Source: Steromphala cineraria (lineage: Eukaryota; Mollusca; Gastropoda; Trochida; Trochidae). Taken from it: a DNA stretch of 64,000 nucleotides. This document shows positions 23,335 to 34,499 of this stretch, piece by piece; within the stretch, counting starts at the first letter, position 1; every line of letters begins with the position of its first letter. A program made the translations under genes and the position numbers. The stretch lies in assembly GCA_916613615.1 (NCBI GenBank), contig OU744724.1, positions 25,530,171 through 25,594,170 on the forward strand, read 5' to 3'. The notes below the pieces were generated by a model. It was not told the DNA's origin and ran no database searches. It was given only the letters and a program-made list of their open reading frames with translations.

Positions 23335-24430
23335 ACTCGACTTGCTATGTGATATATGCTGTATCATATTGCAGACAAATGAAATGATTGGAGCAGAAGC
23401 ACCAGCCAGGGACTCCTTTATTACAGATTTCCACCGAGCTAAGATGAATTAGATACAAAGGCAGCTAAGTCCCAAATCTTGTTAAGATATCAAATTGGAA
23501 GACTTTTATTATCTTGAGTATCAAGGTTGAATATTCACCAGTATCTTGAAGGTTATGTCAAGAATGACATCTAAACATTATTTGTATTTGAGAAATGAGG
23601 GAAATCACAATAAATTATAAATTGGAAGTAAATCTTAAAGGAATTAACTATTGATATCCAACAAAAGCCCTCTATCAACATATGGAGCATTGTTATTTGA
23701 TACAAAAAGTTATTTTTTATCCCTGTCATCAAATTTCAACAACGACCGATAGCATTTTAGATGTGTGAAATAAAATTGCAAATGTTTTGCTTCCAAAAAT
23801 ATTAGCCAAGCAAGACCAAAAATTATTTCTGCCAAATTATTTGTGTGAACAAGAACATGATATACAAAGTTTCCTGTATTTCAGTATTGCACCAAAGCCA
23901 CAAGAGAGTTCTCAAGTTGCAACATAGACAGATTAGCTGGATTGAATTCCAACGATCGGAGATCAATGGAGTCGAAATGTTTTGTTCTTTATGAGAATTC
24001 AGATCAATAAAGAACTACATTAAGCAAAACAAACTCCAATGCATCTGATTCTGCCTATTACTGATAATAATTTGATACTTCAGGTTTTGTTTGTTGCAGT
24101 AATGTCCCTTGGGTGTTCTTGAGTTCAAGTAAGAGGATGGCGTTGTGGTAATCCTAGCAAAATCAAATGTTTACAGAACTATGCATGCTCCATAGCACAA
24201 AGAAATACCTTCTTATGACAAACTGCTAATGTATTTTCAATTATCTTTTATATGAATGCTTTGAGGCGTCTTTTGACTGTTGGTTGCAGAACTTCTTATT
24301 TGGGTATAGTGAAAAATGATTAATAATTGATCTCCCTTTGGCTGTGATGCAAGGTGACTCAGTACGTTCTGGCATCATCTATAGAGTTTTCTCACATTCA
24401 TAATCAGAATCAGCCAGACACATATCATGT
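23335..24430. other. Gene-free stretch
   Basis: No open frame, repeat or element boundary could be supported. The sequence is moderately AT-rich throughout. Confidence 0.35.
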
Positions 24431-24436
24431 TTCAGT

Positions 24437-24730
24437 GTTGTTCAGTCAAGGAGTCATGTTGACAAATCCTGAAGATATGGATCCCTTTTCAATGATAGAA
24501 GAATCCTTCTCCACATAATTTTAAGTGACAAAAAGCCAAAAGGGTTGCCATATTTCCCCAGGGCCTCTCCAAGAACAACATTGGGTACCACATTAAATAG
24601 CTTGTTGTTCAGTCGAGGGAGGCGTTTTGACCAATCCTGAAGATATGGGACCTTTTGCAGTGATAGAAGTATTCCTCTTCTCAAAATTTTGAGGGACCCC
24701 AAGCCAAAAGGAACAACAATATTTACCACA
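24437..24730. repeat. Tandem duplication, period about 166 bp
   Basis: GTTGTTCAGTC(A/G)AGG at 24437 and 24603 starts two units. Both continue with AATCCTGAAGATATGG and an AAGCCAAAAGG(G/A) segment. The longest minus-strand frame (134 codons, 24454-24858) is an open run through this repeat. It translates to two copies of a similar peptide and is not taken to be a gene. Confidence 0.75.
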
Positions 24731-24734
24731 TGAA

Positions 24735-25465
24735 CCAGCTTGTGTCCAGACTGCGATATATCTAGTATAGACACTTGTAAGCATGTAACTCTATACCTTC
24801 CCACATATATTGAACCAAGATGAGAGACTACTAGAAAGATGCTTAGAGCTGGTGACATTCAAGGTGCAAACAAATTAACCTGGAAGCTGATAGGTTCCAG
24901 TTTCTTCCATGCTGAAATAATGGCTACTTACATCACACATCAGACACGATTAGCACCCACTGACTCAGCTATTGAACTTTCAGAGAAACCTTCCTTCTCT
25001 GATGTAAGTTAAAAGACAATAAAAAGGATTGAGAGACAAGATTTAATTTCTCATAGCTGAAAATTCCCATCCCTACATAGAAGAAGTTCATCATTGTGGG
25101 GTTTTCAATGTAGATTTCTAGCTTCTCTTATGACAGATGTTGACTTTTGCAGCATGTCTTTCTTTCCAATCTGCACTGACTGTAACAGCTAAATAACTTG
25201 AAAAGAAAGCTCCCATGTTGGATGTCATTCTAGCACAGTACTGACCTTCCGGCAAATGAGAAGTTAAAGGACATAGACACATTTGGGATGCTCGTTACTT
25301 TGTTTCTTGCATGTGATTCTGTGAAGTATGGTTTCTGACAAAAACAGATGGAGACAGATAAACCATATCGCAATCTGATGCGATGGATACACCGGGATTG
25401 GAAAGCCAGGTGTTACGGGATAATTTCCACATTGAGCTAAACAGTGGTCCATTAAAATTTTGAGG
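24735..25465. other. Gene-free stretch
   Basis: Mixed sequence between a local duplication and the next Helentron-like element. Two overlapping short minus frames near 25264-25489 have no domain. Confidence 0.35.
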
Positions 25466-25470
25466 TTCTG

Positions 25471-26215
25471 CTATAGATACAAGAGCCATCAGGAGAGATG
25501 GCTTATCCCCTCAACCCGACTGAAGTAGAATGATCAGTTTTAGCATATATTTTGATATACTGACTGTGTGAATAATGTTGTATGCATACATGCAGCAAAT
25601 TTTTTTTGACTTTTAATAACCATCATAGGACTATTATAAACCACATCTTGGTGTTTTTAATTAGTAAATGCTTATGTTATGCCATTGTCAAGTTCCTTAT
25701 GTTAATGTGAAGAGAGTGCAAAACAATTAAAATATCTTCATTCCTTGATTAGACACAGTTTAGAAATTAATGGTAATGTTTGAATGAAGAATGTCATTGA
25801 GTTTAAACTCCCTGCAATTTGAAAACAACAAAAGGCACATTTGTTTCATTGAGCTAGCCCTAATGGTTTTCAAATTCTGCTCCGAAAACACAATTCTAAA
25901 TTGCATTTCCATGGAAACTGGAAAAACTAAAAATTCCAGAAAGTTGAAAATTCCAAAACGTACAACTACATATGATGATTAGTCAACATACCAAGTTTTG
26001 TTAAGCTAGTCCAAACAGTTTTCGAGTTCTGCTCCGGAAACACATTTCTTAGTTGCATTTCCATGGAAACCGCAAAAATGAAAAACTCCAGAAAGTTGAA
26101 AATCCCAAAAGGCACAACTACATGTCATAATTAGTCAACATACCAAGGTTCATCAAGCTAGGCCAAACCGTTTTCGAGTTCTGCTCCGGAAACAATGTGA
26201 TCACAACTATGGTTC
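25471..26215 (+). mobile_element. Helentron/pearl-like element, 3' end eroded
   Basis: Starts with ACAAGAGCCATC..GATGGCTTATCCCC, the same hairpin-plus-ATCCC start as the element at 29295. The core has repeated units with AAGCTAG(T/G)CCAAAC and TTCTGCTCCGGAAAC, spaced about 152 bp apart (near 25850, 26002, 26153). The CTGCTCCGGAAAC and TTTCCATGGAAAC words also occur in the 29295 core, so the two belong to one family. The GGAC tract and 3' hairpin are missing or unrecognisable. Confidence 0.55.
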
Positions 26216-26219
26216 GTAC

Positions 26220-27980
26220 ATAGAAACCTTTAATGTTGGATGTCAAGGAAATACAATCAGGTTTATATACACTAGAGATAAAGTTAAAAACAAATTAAGT
26301 TTAATGAATTTAAATCCCATTTTCAGAAGAATGTTATTTCCTCTAGAACACGCGGACCATATTTGACACAAATGCATATTCACTGGGAGACAGTTAAGAT
26401 AGTGTTCCAAGAAATGAGCCAGTACTCCAGAAGTTCAGTCAAGGTAACTTCTCTGTTAATCACTGGGTCCGATATAATTGCTGGGTCTTTTACAAGTCGG
26501 GGTCTCTAATTTCTTAAATTGGCCAATAAGCTCTAGGGGGTAAACACCTTGTCATTCAAAGCGAATATTGTATTCAAAGAAATGATTTTCTTTTGAGATA
26601 CAGGAATACAATCAATGACTGAAACTTTAGGTCTCACGATTTCGTTACCATAGGTGCAACATAGAAACAAATAGAAACATATAGCAATATTCATTTCAGA
26701 AGGAGTTACCTCGGTAAGCAAGTTTGCAAAAGCTTTCAGTATTAGATAATTATTAATGGTTCTTGGCACGGTGGAGAATAAAAAGAAATGTGTTTTAGCT
26801 TGTAAAAAAACTTTTCTAAAAAGCTTTAGATGTGACATTTGCAGACAGTCGTCAGTTGAGAGGACTCAGCCTTCTCAAAGGGTTTTAAACATACAAGGAA
26901 AGACTACAGATCAAAGAACCATCTAGTTTCAGGTTATGGGGCGAGTTTAAATGTCAAGCAGTTAGAAGCTGATTCTTCACTTAACCCTCTGTCTGCCATC
27001 AGACCTGTCTTGGGCACTCAGTCAGACCACGTTCATCTTTCCCATTATATCCTTGAGTTCTATAACTGCATCCTTATTCTGTATTCAGTCAGACCCCAGT
27101 TACTTTTCCCAATATATCCAGAAATCAAGCTACAAATGATCATTTCGGATTCTCTCAATGCATTATAACAAATTTCTATCCTGTTTAATTTTAACCTTCA
27201 CCATATCGTGCTGAAAAACAGGGTCATATTGAAGTTTACACTGATACAACCTGGCATTGAATGGGTTAAACAGTTATTGAGTTTCAAATCATCTGGAATT
27301 GATTTGTTGATTAACTCTGAAAACTAATATTTTTTTAAAGTTGTCCAGCAGGTGGCAGCACTTCTCTTCAGCCTCATTCTGGATCAGACGCTTCATTTGC
27401 TAGGATGTTTTTTTCTCTTTGATGTTTGGGGTCAATAGATGAAGTAGAGAGACGGGGCTGGTTGTAGATTGAAGGGACTCATGTAAGATCTTTCATCCAA
27501 CAAACAATCTACGAAATAAACTTGTTTCAATCTCACAATACACTGATATAGCTTAAGAAACGGGAAGGCTAGCTTGAGCAATTGGATTTCAGCATCGTAA
27601 TTTCCGTCGGGCTTTCAAATCCTACTGAAAATTATATTCAACCTATCATTATATTTTTCCATCCACAATTATTTTTTGACAAACTTGAGCTTAAAAGATA
27701 TGAATTATTTATGACTACATTACAAAGTCTAATTTTCAAAATTTTAAATACAAATATGTGATTTCTTATAACCAACAAATCAGAGATGCAAAAAATAATT
27801 TTTACTTGATATAATCTCCCTTTTATCCTTGAAAAATGTATAGTTTTAAATGACGCAATGATAAAACAAAAGTGCTGAATATGATCCGCTTAACAGAGGC
27901 ACTCTTTATTCGAACAACAGCTAAACCCACCCTTGAATGCTGACATAGTATGCATCCATTTATACACAGATATGGTCCTA
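26220..27980. other. Gene-free stretch
   Basis: Includes a 101-codon minus frame (26533-26838) without recognisable features, and polypurine and AT-rich sequence. An AATAATAATAATG run at 27986 may be the tail of the SINE at 28060. Confidence 0.35.
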
Positions 27981-28059
27981 TGATGTAATAATAATAATGA
28001 AAATGATAACAATATTTTATTTTCTTCAGTACTTGTACATGTTGAAAATTTATTTATGT

Positions 28060-28245
28060 GGCTCTTGCACCCGACAGCCAGTGCAGCGCCAGTTCATACA
28101 TTGTTCTGTCCTCATAATGCTGAATGTCAAGCAAGGCAGCAACAACTCCCATCTTTTAATGTATTGTGTTATGACCAGCCAGGATTTGAACCAATGTCTT
28201 ATGGGTGAGGAGCAGACACTCTACCAACTGAGCTATGTTGTGCAG
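28060..28245 (-). mobile_element. tRNA-derived SINE, minus strand
   Basis: On the minus strand, ATAGCTCAGTTGGTAGAG (28236-28219) is a near-consensus RNA polymerase III A box and GGTTCAAATCC (28192-28182) a B box. These are spaced as in a tRNA but are not followed by a foldable acceptor stem. The body runs TTGACATTCAGCATTATGAG then a GCGCTGCACTGGCTGTCGGG segment, and a TAA-type repeat at 27986 may be its tail. A decayed relative lies at 14370. Genes of the minus strand overlapping it are chance frames. Confidence 0.75.
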
Positions 28246-28249
28246 CGAG

Positions 28250-29010
28250 CAGAATGTAAAGAGAGAGCCTATTCTGTATTCTCTGTAGAAAAACACAATC
28301 AGATCAGGTCTAATAGGGGAGCAATGAGATGGATATTTTCCTGAGAGTTTGTCGGAGAGGTATTCCTGTCTCGTTACATTTAGAAGTTGAACTAGTGGAG
28401 TTTGGCAGGCCAGCCTACAATTGGGATTAGAGATGCAATGAATAATAGAAGAGCCAGACATTCAGCTTTTACCAGCCCTCATTTGGTTTACAAAACAATA
28501 CCCTAGGACAACATAGATTAGCAAGGCGATATATCACTTCCACTTGTGCTTATAAACAGGTTATCTCACTGCAAGCCGTGATTATAAAGCAATTATGTCA
28601 CTTCTTCTTGTGATCATGGAGCAATTATGTGCAACATAGTTATCAATCACAGAATTACCATATTCTGTCAGAGTCCAGCCTCAATGAATACCACAGGGGT
28701 GGCATCTATCTCCTCTACTCCATGTCAGAATATGAATAAATGGCAGTAGGCATTCATCAACAACGATAACCATAAAAAGTCTTTCCAGAAAACATAACAA
28801 AAAGAACACATCTGTCTTTTGTTAAACACAAGAATCAGCCAATGACACTCAACTTATTCAGGAAACTGACTTCATGCAATAGGTAACTCTTACTCAGGAA
28901 TATTTATGACTTCAGTATTAGCTGAAATAATTCCTGGGTGAGAGAGTTATTATGTGGCACTGCTTGGGAAATATTTCAATCATTAACCACATTGGAGTAA
29001 AATTGAGCAG
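28250..29010. other. Gene-free stretch
   Basis: Contains weakly repeated words (GCAATTATGTCACTTC/GCAATTATGTGCAACA near 28590-28640). No bounded element was recognised. Confidence 0.35.
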
Positions 29011-29019
29011 GACTGAATT

Positions 29020-30300
29020 TGATTGAAACCAACGAAAGCAAAAAAGACAACTAGTGCAAGAAGGTGTCCTTCATTGGCGATTTAACTCAAAAACTAAAAG
29101 ATATATAATGCCACATTTTAAGATGGAATGGAAATGTTATACTTATTGACAGAGGCAGAATCCGTAGTAAACATAGTCTCAACCATTCTACCATAAGAAA
29201 CCAACAAAAGCAAAACAAAACAACTAGTGCAAGAAGTGTCCTTCATTGTCTATTGAACTCTGGTAAAAAACTAAAAGATACGAAGAGCCACATTAACAAG
29301 AGTCATCAGAAGATGACATATCCCACCGGTTCCACATGATCGTAAGATGTAAACCTTTGAAAGATAATTGTAAATTTTTCAAGCAAGGTTCATAATAGTA
29401 TAAGCTTATATATATAAAACGAAACCTTTCATGAACAGAGTCCAAAAAGAGCAGTTTCCATGGAAATAATAAAAAATAAAATTTTCAGAAATGTGAAAAT
29501 ATCAAAAGGCACCACTTCAGTAGGTGGGCAATACACATGTAAAGTTTAAGAAAGATATGTGGACCTGTTTTATATATATGAAACAAATCCTTTCATGAAC
29601 AGAGTCCAAATAAGAGCCGATTCCATGGAAATAATTAAAAATAAAATTTTCAGAAATGTGAAAATATCAAAAGGCACCACTTCAGTAGGTGGGCAATACA
29701 CATGTAAAGTTTAAGAAAGATATGTGGACCGGTTTTGGAGTTCTGCCCCGGAAACGAAACCTTTCATGAACAGAGTCCAAATAAGAGCCGTTTCCATGGA
29801 AATAATAAAAAATAAAATTTTCAGAAATTTGAAAATATCAAAAGGCACCACTTCAGTAGGTGGGCAATACACATGTAAAGTTTCAGAAAGATATGTGGAC
29901 TGGTTTTTGAGTTCTGCTCCGGAAACGAAATGATTACGGACGGACGGACAGACGGACGGACGGACATACAGACGGACAGGGCGATGACTATATCCCACGG
30001 TATTACATACCGGTGGGATAAAAAGATGGAATGGAAATGTTATACTTATTGACAGAGGCAGAATCCATAGCAATCATATTCTCAACCATTCTACTATAAG
30101 AAACCAACTATAAGCAAAACAACACAGCTAGAGCAAGAAAAGGTTCTTCATTGGCGATTAAACTTCAGTCAGAATCTTAGAGATATGAAAAGCAACTTTT
30201 AAAAGAACGGAAATGTCATACTTATTTACAGAGGCAGAATCCGTAGCAATCATATTCTTAACCATTTTACTATAAGAATAAAGGTTTTTCAGAAACAAAA
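29020..30300. repeat. Local tandem repeat that hosts a Helentron-like insertion
   Basis: Units share AAGATGGAATGGAAATGTTA, GACAGAGGCAGAATCC, AACCATTCTAC and GAAACCAAC, with starts near 29120, 30023 and (decayed) 30200. The middle copy is split from its predecessor by the 728-bp element at 29295-30022. The undisturbed junction in the first unit (CCACATTTTAAGATGG, near 29111-29126) serves as an empty site. Confidence 0.7.
29295..30022 (+). mobile_element. Helentron-like (HINE/pearl-type) element, complete
   Basis: 5' end AACAAGAGTCATC..GATGACATATCCCACCGGT, containing a small hairpin. The core has three units of about 165-170 bp starting near 29432, 29597 and 29769 (GAACAGAGTCCAAATAAGAG). This is followed by a GGACGGACGGACAGACGG tract (about 29938-29980) and a terminal stem-loop TATCCCACGGTAT/ATACCGGTGGGATA. 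ATCCCACCGGT near the left end is the exact complement of ACCGGTGGGAT near the right end, a subterminal inverted repeat. No target duplication is visible against the neighbouring empty site. All of this fits non-autonomous Helentrons. Open frames within are repeat translations. Confidence 0.75.
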
Positions 30301-30509
30301 GAAACTTAAACCATTGTGAGTAACAGTCAAGATTTCTAAGTGATCTACATTTCCCTCCAATTAATTCCCCATACTGAAAGCATCCATGCTCACAGGTCAG
30401 GAGAGGGCCTCTTGCGATTCTTCCACAATCTAATAAAGCGAGTAAGCACACAAAGATGCAACTAGATATATAGACATAATGATTATTCTCTGTTCTGAGC
30501 AGTTCAAGA

Positions 30510-30720
30510 CGAGAACACACCGCCTCCAATCAAAGCTCACACCGAGCAAGTCCCCGATTTACATAGATATGACTTCCCATTGATCCCAGGGGATGTGAGG
30601 GGAACCATCGTGGTGTGTCCTGCCCAACTCGGGCTGGGTCAGAGGTCAAACTAGACGCCAAGATACAGCCAATCAGAGATCAATAATCCTGATACTTCTA
30701 ACTTCCTGTTGGGGCACGTG
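30510..30720. promoter_or_regulatory. Higher-complexity island
   Basis: A balanced-composition segment with no repeat family and no open frame of note, just left of a MITE. Regulatory potential is only inferred. Confidence 0.2.
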
Positions 30721-30737
30721 CAACAAGAAAGAACAGT

Positions 30738-30900
30738 CAGTGGTGTTCCTAGAGGGGGTCCTGGGGACATTTGCCCACCATTTTGGCTTGGTGTCCCTTA
30801 AAATTACTAGATGTAGGATACTTTCACCATTGCAAAGGGGCCCATCTGTTAAAATATTGGCAAAATAACCCTCTTAGTTGATCTCCTAGGAACAACACTG
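30738..30900. mobile_element. CAGTGTTGTTCC MITE, complete, 5-bp target duplication
   Basis: A 163-bp element with ends CAGTGGTGTTCCTAG and, inverted, CAGTGTTGTTCCTAG. It is flanked by ACAGT on both sides (30733-30737, 30901-30905). Family members are at 19985, 41767 and 50435, and a short inverted end lies at 39288-39310. Like the element at 18052, it has CAGTG ends and a 5-bp duplication. Confidence 0.75.
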
Positions 30901-30962
30901 ACAGTGTGAGGAGCCTTGAAGGGACAATACAAAGAAGGCTCCAGAATGCTTGAAATGGTTTA

Positions 30963-31119
30963 CAGTAAAACACGGATATAACAAACTCCAACAGACCAAA
31001 GAATTTAGTTTGTTATATCCGGTGTTCGCTATACGCATATATTTTTAATGATATTATATAGGGACGGGACTTGAATTTTTTTTCACTATATCCGAGTTTG
31101 CTATATCTGTGTTCTACTG
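30963..31119. mobile_element. pogo/Tigger-like MITE, copy 2 (inverted)
   Basis: Ends CAGTAAAACACGGATATAAC and, inverted, CAGTAGAACACAGATATAGC. TA lies at 30961-30962 on the left, and the right flank reads TT. The interior matches copies 1, 3 and 4 in reverse orientation (TTAATGATATTATATAGGGAC). Confidence 0.75.
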
Positions 31120-31384
31120 TTTATAAACCTCCAGTGACGTCACTCTATTGTTCTATTAGGTTCTTCTTTTACCGGATAAACCTCTTTGCCGGGCTTTCTC
31201 GAAGAATGCCCAGGGCTTTCTCTAGGAAAGCCTGGGGCTTACTGTAGAATTTATCGGAAATTTATTTTGATAGGGATTATACACGTTTTGAAATACTTTG
31301 TTTCAAAGTCCTTCTTCGAATAAATACCATCACAAAATATCACAATTTTGACAAATCACAAATATAATGTTCGCATGCCTGGTT

Positions 31385-31445
31385 TCGAACTCTGCACCAC
31401 TCACTTACTAAACTGGCGCCTTTAACAACTCGGCTATAAAGGCCC
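31385..31445 (-). repeat. tRNA-like sequence (SINE head or tRNA pseudogene)
   Basis: On the minus strand, TATAGCCGAGTTGTTAAAGGCGCC resembles the D-arm of a leucine or serine tRNA, and AGAGTTCGAAACC a T-arm with B box. The T-stem and acceptor stem do not pair well, so this is not a functional tRNA. A CpG-rich segment follows at 31490-31590. Confidence 0.55.
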
Positions 31446-31676
31446 ACGAAAACAATGATGTATTTTCCACAGTGACAATCATGTGAACTTCACGAGGCAG
31501 ATAGCGCATGCATTTCACGTTCACGGCTTGAGTAGCGAGCGCAAAGCACGTGCAGGGCGCGGATGTGCTCTCCGTTTGCTCATGGTGATTCCCTACCCGT
31601 AAAAATCAATGAATCCATTTTTATACTTATTATTGAAATAATTTTGTTACTACGGTTTATCTCGGTTCATAAGTTA

Positions 31677-31815
31677 GATCTAAACCTCGCCCTCGGTGTT
31701 GTTTGATAATGTAAGCCCTCAGCCTCGGGAAATTGGGGCGGGCCTGTCGGCCCTTCCCAATTTCCCTCTGCCGCGGGCTTACATTATCAACAACACCTCT
31801 GGCTCGGTTTAGATC
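31677..31815. repeat. GC-rich long hairpin
   Basis: An inverted repeat of about 139 bp with arms of some 65 bp: GATCTAAACC..TCGG on the left, CTCGGTTTAGATC on the right, meeting at GGGCC-TGTC-GGCCC. The arms are highly similar with a few mismatches and small indels. CpG content is far above that of the flanks. It could be the core of a foldback transposon, but no outer target duplication was found. Confidence 0.75.
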
Positions 31816-31819
31816 CTAC

Positions 31820-32685
31820 ACATATTATCTTAGATTGCTTGATTATCTTGAACATTTATTTGCTGCCTTAAACAGATAGTATTCAAAGAACTCGTAACTG
31901 CAAATTTGCTAATGCAAATTTTCAATATTGATTTTGCAGAAGAAAATATTGCTCAACTAGAACAACAAACTATTCTATCTAGCTAATACAAAATTCAACA
32001 ATACTGTAGTATAAAGTGTTGAATGATATATGAACAATACTGTGCAGGTGTTTTTCTTGATCCAATAAGAGGTGAGATGACAATGGGTAATTGGCCCTGT
32101 TGATTTCATATACATCACAACCCACTGACACGCGTACAGGTTTATTACCCACCATCTTTCTAATGTTCTATGTTAATCCTGTATATTCTCCTTTCCTCAC
32201 CTGTTGTTACCAGCACTAATAAACTGGTTTATAGGATTATATAGGTAAACTTAGCAGGGCCTCATTTCACAAAACACCCTTCAGAGCTAAGGACACCATT
32301 ATAACAGTTAGTTTAGTTACAATCATTATTAACTTTGGAAGCTTTGTGGTTGAAGCTATGACATGAATAGGAAATAGATATGGGGCCCTTTTTAAAAGAA
32401 TTTTTTCTAGATTAAACTCACTTCCAGTCATTTAAAGGATCACTAAGATACCTTTTGTGACCATCATTAATGTTAGGGCTTTTTGAAAGGAGGTGATGGG
32501 CATCACCTACTCTAAGCAACTTTAACTCCGGTTAAACTAAGCTTCTATCATTTAACATAACCTTTACGTCCCTCTGTGGCAAATGAACATGTCAGGGCTT
32601 GGAGAAAAGAGACAATGGTTGTCACCAATACCAAGTTAAATTTTCAAAGGTTGACCTCAACTTTCAAGTTAAAACATGCCACTAA
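31820..32685. other. Gene-free stretch
   Basis: Contains loosely repeated 'AGGT(G/T)ATG..CATCACC' segments around 32480-32620. They may be the edges of a diverged tandem repeat, but no clear period was found. Confidence 0.3.
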
Positions 32686-32690
32686 GGATA

Positions 32691-32849
32691 CAGTAGAACA
32701 CGGATATAGCGAACACTCGGAATTAGCTAACAAATTTTCAAGTCCCCTCCCTATATAATATCATTAATATTATATGCGTATAGCGAACACTGGATATAGC
32801 GAACTAAATTCTTAGGTCCCTTGGAGTTTTTTATATCCGAGTTCTACTG
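32691..32849. mobile_element. pogo/Tigger-like MITE, copy 3
   Basis: Ends CAGTAGAACACGGATATAGC and, inverted, CAGTAGAACTCGGATATAAA, flanked by TA (32689-32690, 32850-32851). Close to copies 1 and 4. Confidence 0.8.
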
Positions 32850-32854
32850 TATGT

Positions 32855-34490
32855 GCTTTTAGAAAGAGATGATGAATGTCACCAACCCAAGGCAACTTTT
32901 ACTAAGGTAGACCTCAACTCCCATCCTAAAACATGGTACTAAGGTACCTTAGTGACCTATAATCATGTGCGTCATTTATTTGTTTTATTGCCAATGCCAA
33001 AATATATATCTATGACAATTGTTGCAAGAGATGTTTTTTTTCTTTTGAGAACAACAAATGTTGCAATAATTTCAGCAAAAAAAATTAACTCTCAGCATGT
33101 CAATGACCCTAAAGCTTGCCAAGTGAAACTTCTTTCAAAGTGAACTATAAAAGTATTTTGAGAAGATCATAATCATTGAATTTCACATCCTGTGTGTTTT
33201 ATGGGCCATAATCCACAGGTGGTGTATATGAAATTAAATTAATTTTCAACATCACCATGAGTACTTTATCCACACGGTCATATGTCAGTTCAATGTTATC
33301 ATTTCTGGTGATGAAATGTTATGTTGTTAAGCTGTCAAAAAAGTCCCTATCTCCAACATTTTGTTCCATACACATAAATTATATATATTATGTCTTGAAA
33401 ATACTAAATAAAAATATAACACAAAAAAAGTTTCTACTTACATATCACCACTGTAGACGTAAAATTCCAAATGTTTATATTCTTCAAATCACCTGAAAAT
33501 GAATAAAAACAGTTTGAAAATTTTGTCAAAAATTATAACAATGTATTGGAAAGAAAGCAGATCATCTATAAGATATTATATTAAACAAGAAACAAAAGAC
33601 CATAACCTGTTGAAATCTTCTCAAAAACAACTTGTCAAAATTTACATTTTAAAATTACTTATGCGAATTCTTGATTCTGATTGGCGTATTTTGAATTTTT
33701 TTGTACACTTGCAGTTTCAAACAAAAGTGTTGAATAACAATGAATCCATACTCAACTACAAATGTTATACATTTGGAATACAGACAATGTGAATACCTGG
33801 AAAATTTCATGTAACCAAAACCACAAAAATTCAAATTCATCTGAAAAATTCTGCTCAACAAAACTTCAAATAAGAAAGAAAAAGACACAAGGAAATCTCC
33901 CTATGTTAAAAACTTTCGGAATAAACTTTCTGTCAGAGGCATATTTGTATATAAAAATGTTTCTAAGCTGTTGAGTTTCAGCAACCCAAGATCTACTGCA
34001 TGCATTATTCAGTGGCCAAATCATATTTACGTCAAATTATCAGCAACAGACACAAAAACCAACTGAAATAGGAATATGAATAAAAAGTTTCAGTTTGATG
34101 TTTCTAGCTATGAATATGGATGATCTGTTGAAATGATATCAAACTCTCTAGGGAACTTGCAAGAAGCCTTGGCATATATAAACATTGTAATATAGAAATC
34201 ATTTTTAACTGTGATAAGAATTTTAAGAATGTCATTCACTGAAGTTTTGAAATTCATGAGGAACTTTCCAAACTTGTAGAAACTTGTATGATAAATACAG
34301 TATTGTACCAAGAACAACATTGTCTCATGCTCTAAACTACAGTAAATGAAAATTTAGCATGAGTCTAAATTGCATCATGACCATTCAAAGATAATTCTAC
34401 TTTCAGCTTAAACCTATACCAGCAATACTATGATAAAAAAACATAATTTTCGTTTATCTATGTCAAATTCATAATAATTCAATCCCAAGG
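32855..34490. other. AT-rich, gene-free stretch
   Basis: Several short plus-strand frames (33257-33974) are lysine- and isoleucine-rich translations of AT-rich DNA and have no domain. Nothing else was recognised. Confidence 0.35.
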
Positions 34491-34499
34491 CATTCATGG

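Noticed and set aside
24454..24858. 134-codon minus-strand open frame
   Set aside because: It runs through a ~166-bp tandem duplication and translates to two copies of a similar peptide without any domain. The openness is explained by the repeat.
28182..28236. Functional tRNA gene
   Set aside because: A and B boxes are good, but there is no acceptor stem. The sequence continues into a SINE body shared with another copy.
31385..31445. Functional tRNA gene
   Set aside because: D-arm and B box are recognisable, but acceptor and T stems do not pair.
33257..33974. Cluster of plus-strand open frames
   Set aside because: Lys/Ile/Asn-rich translations of AT-rich DNA in overlapping frames, with no domain.
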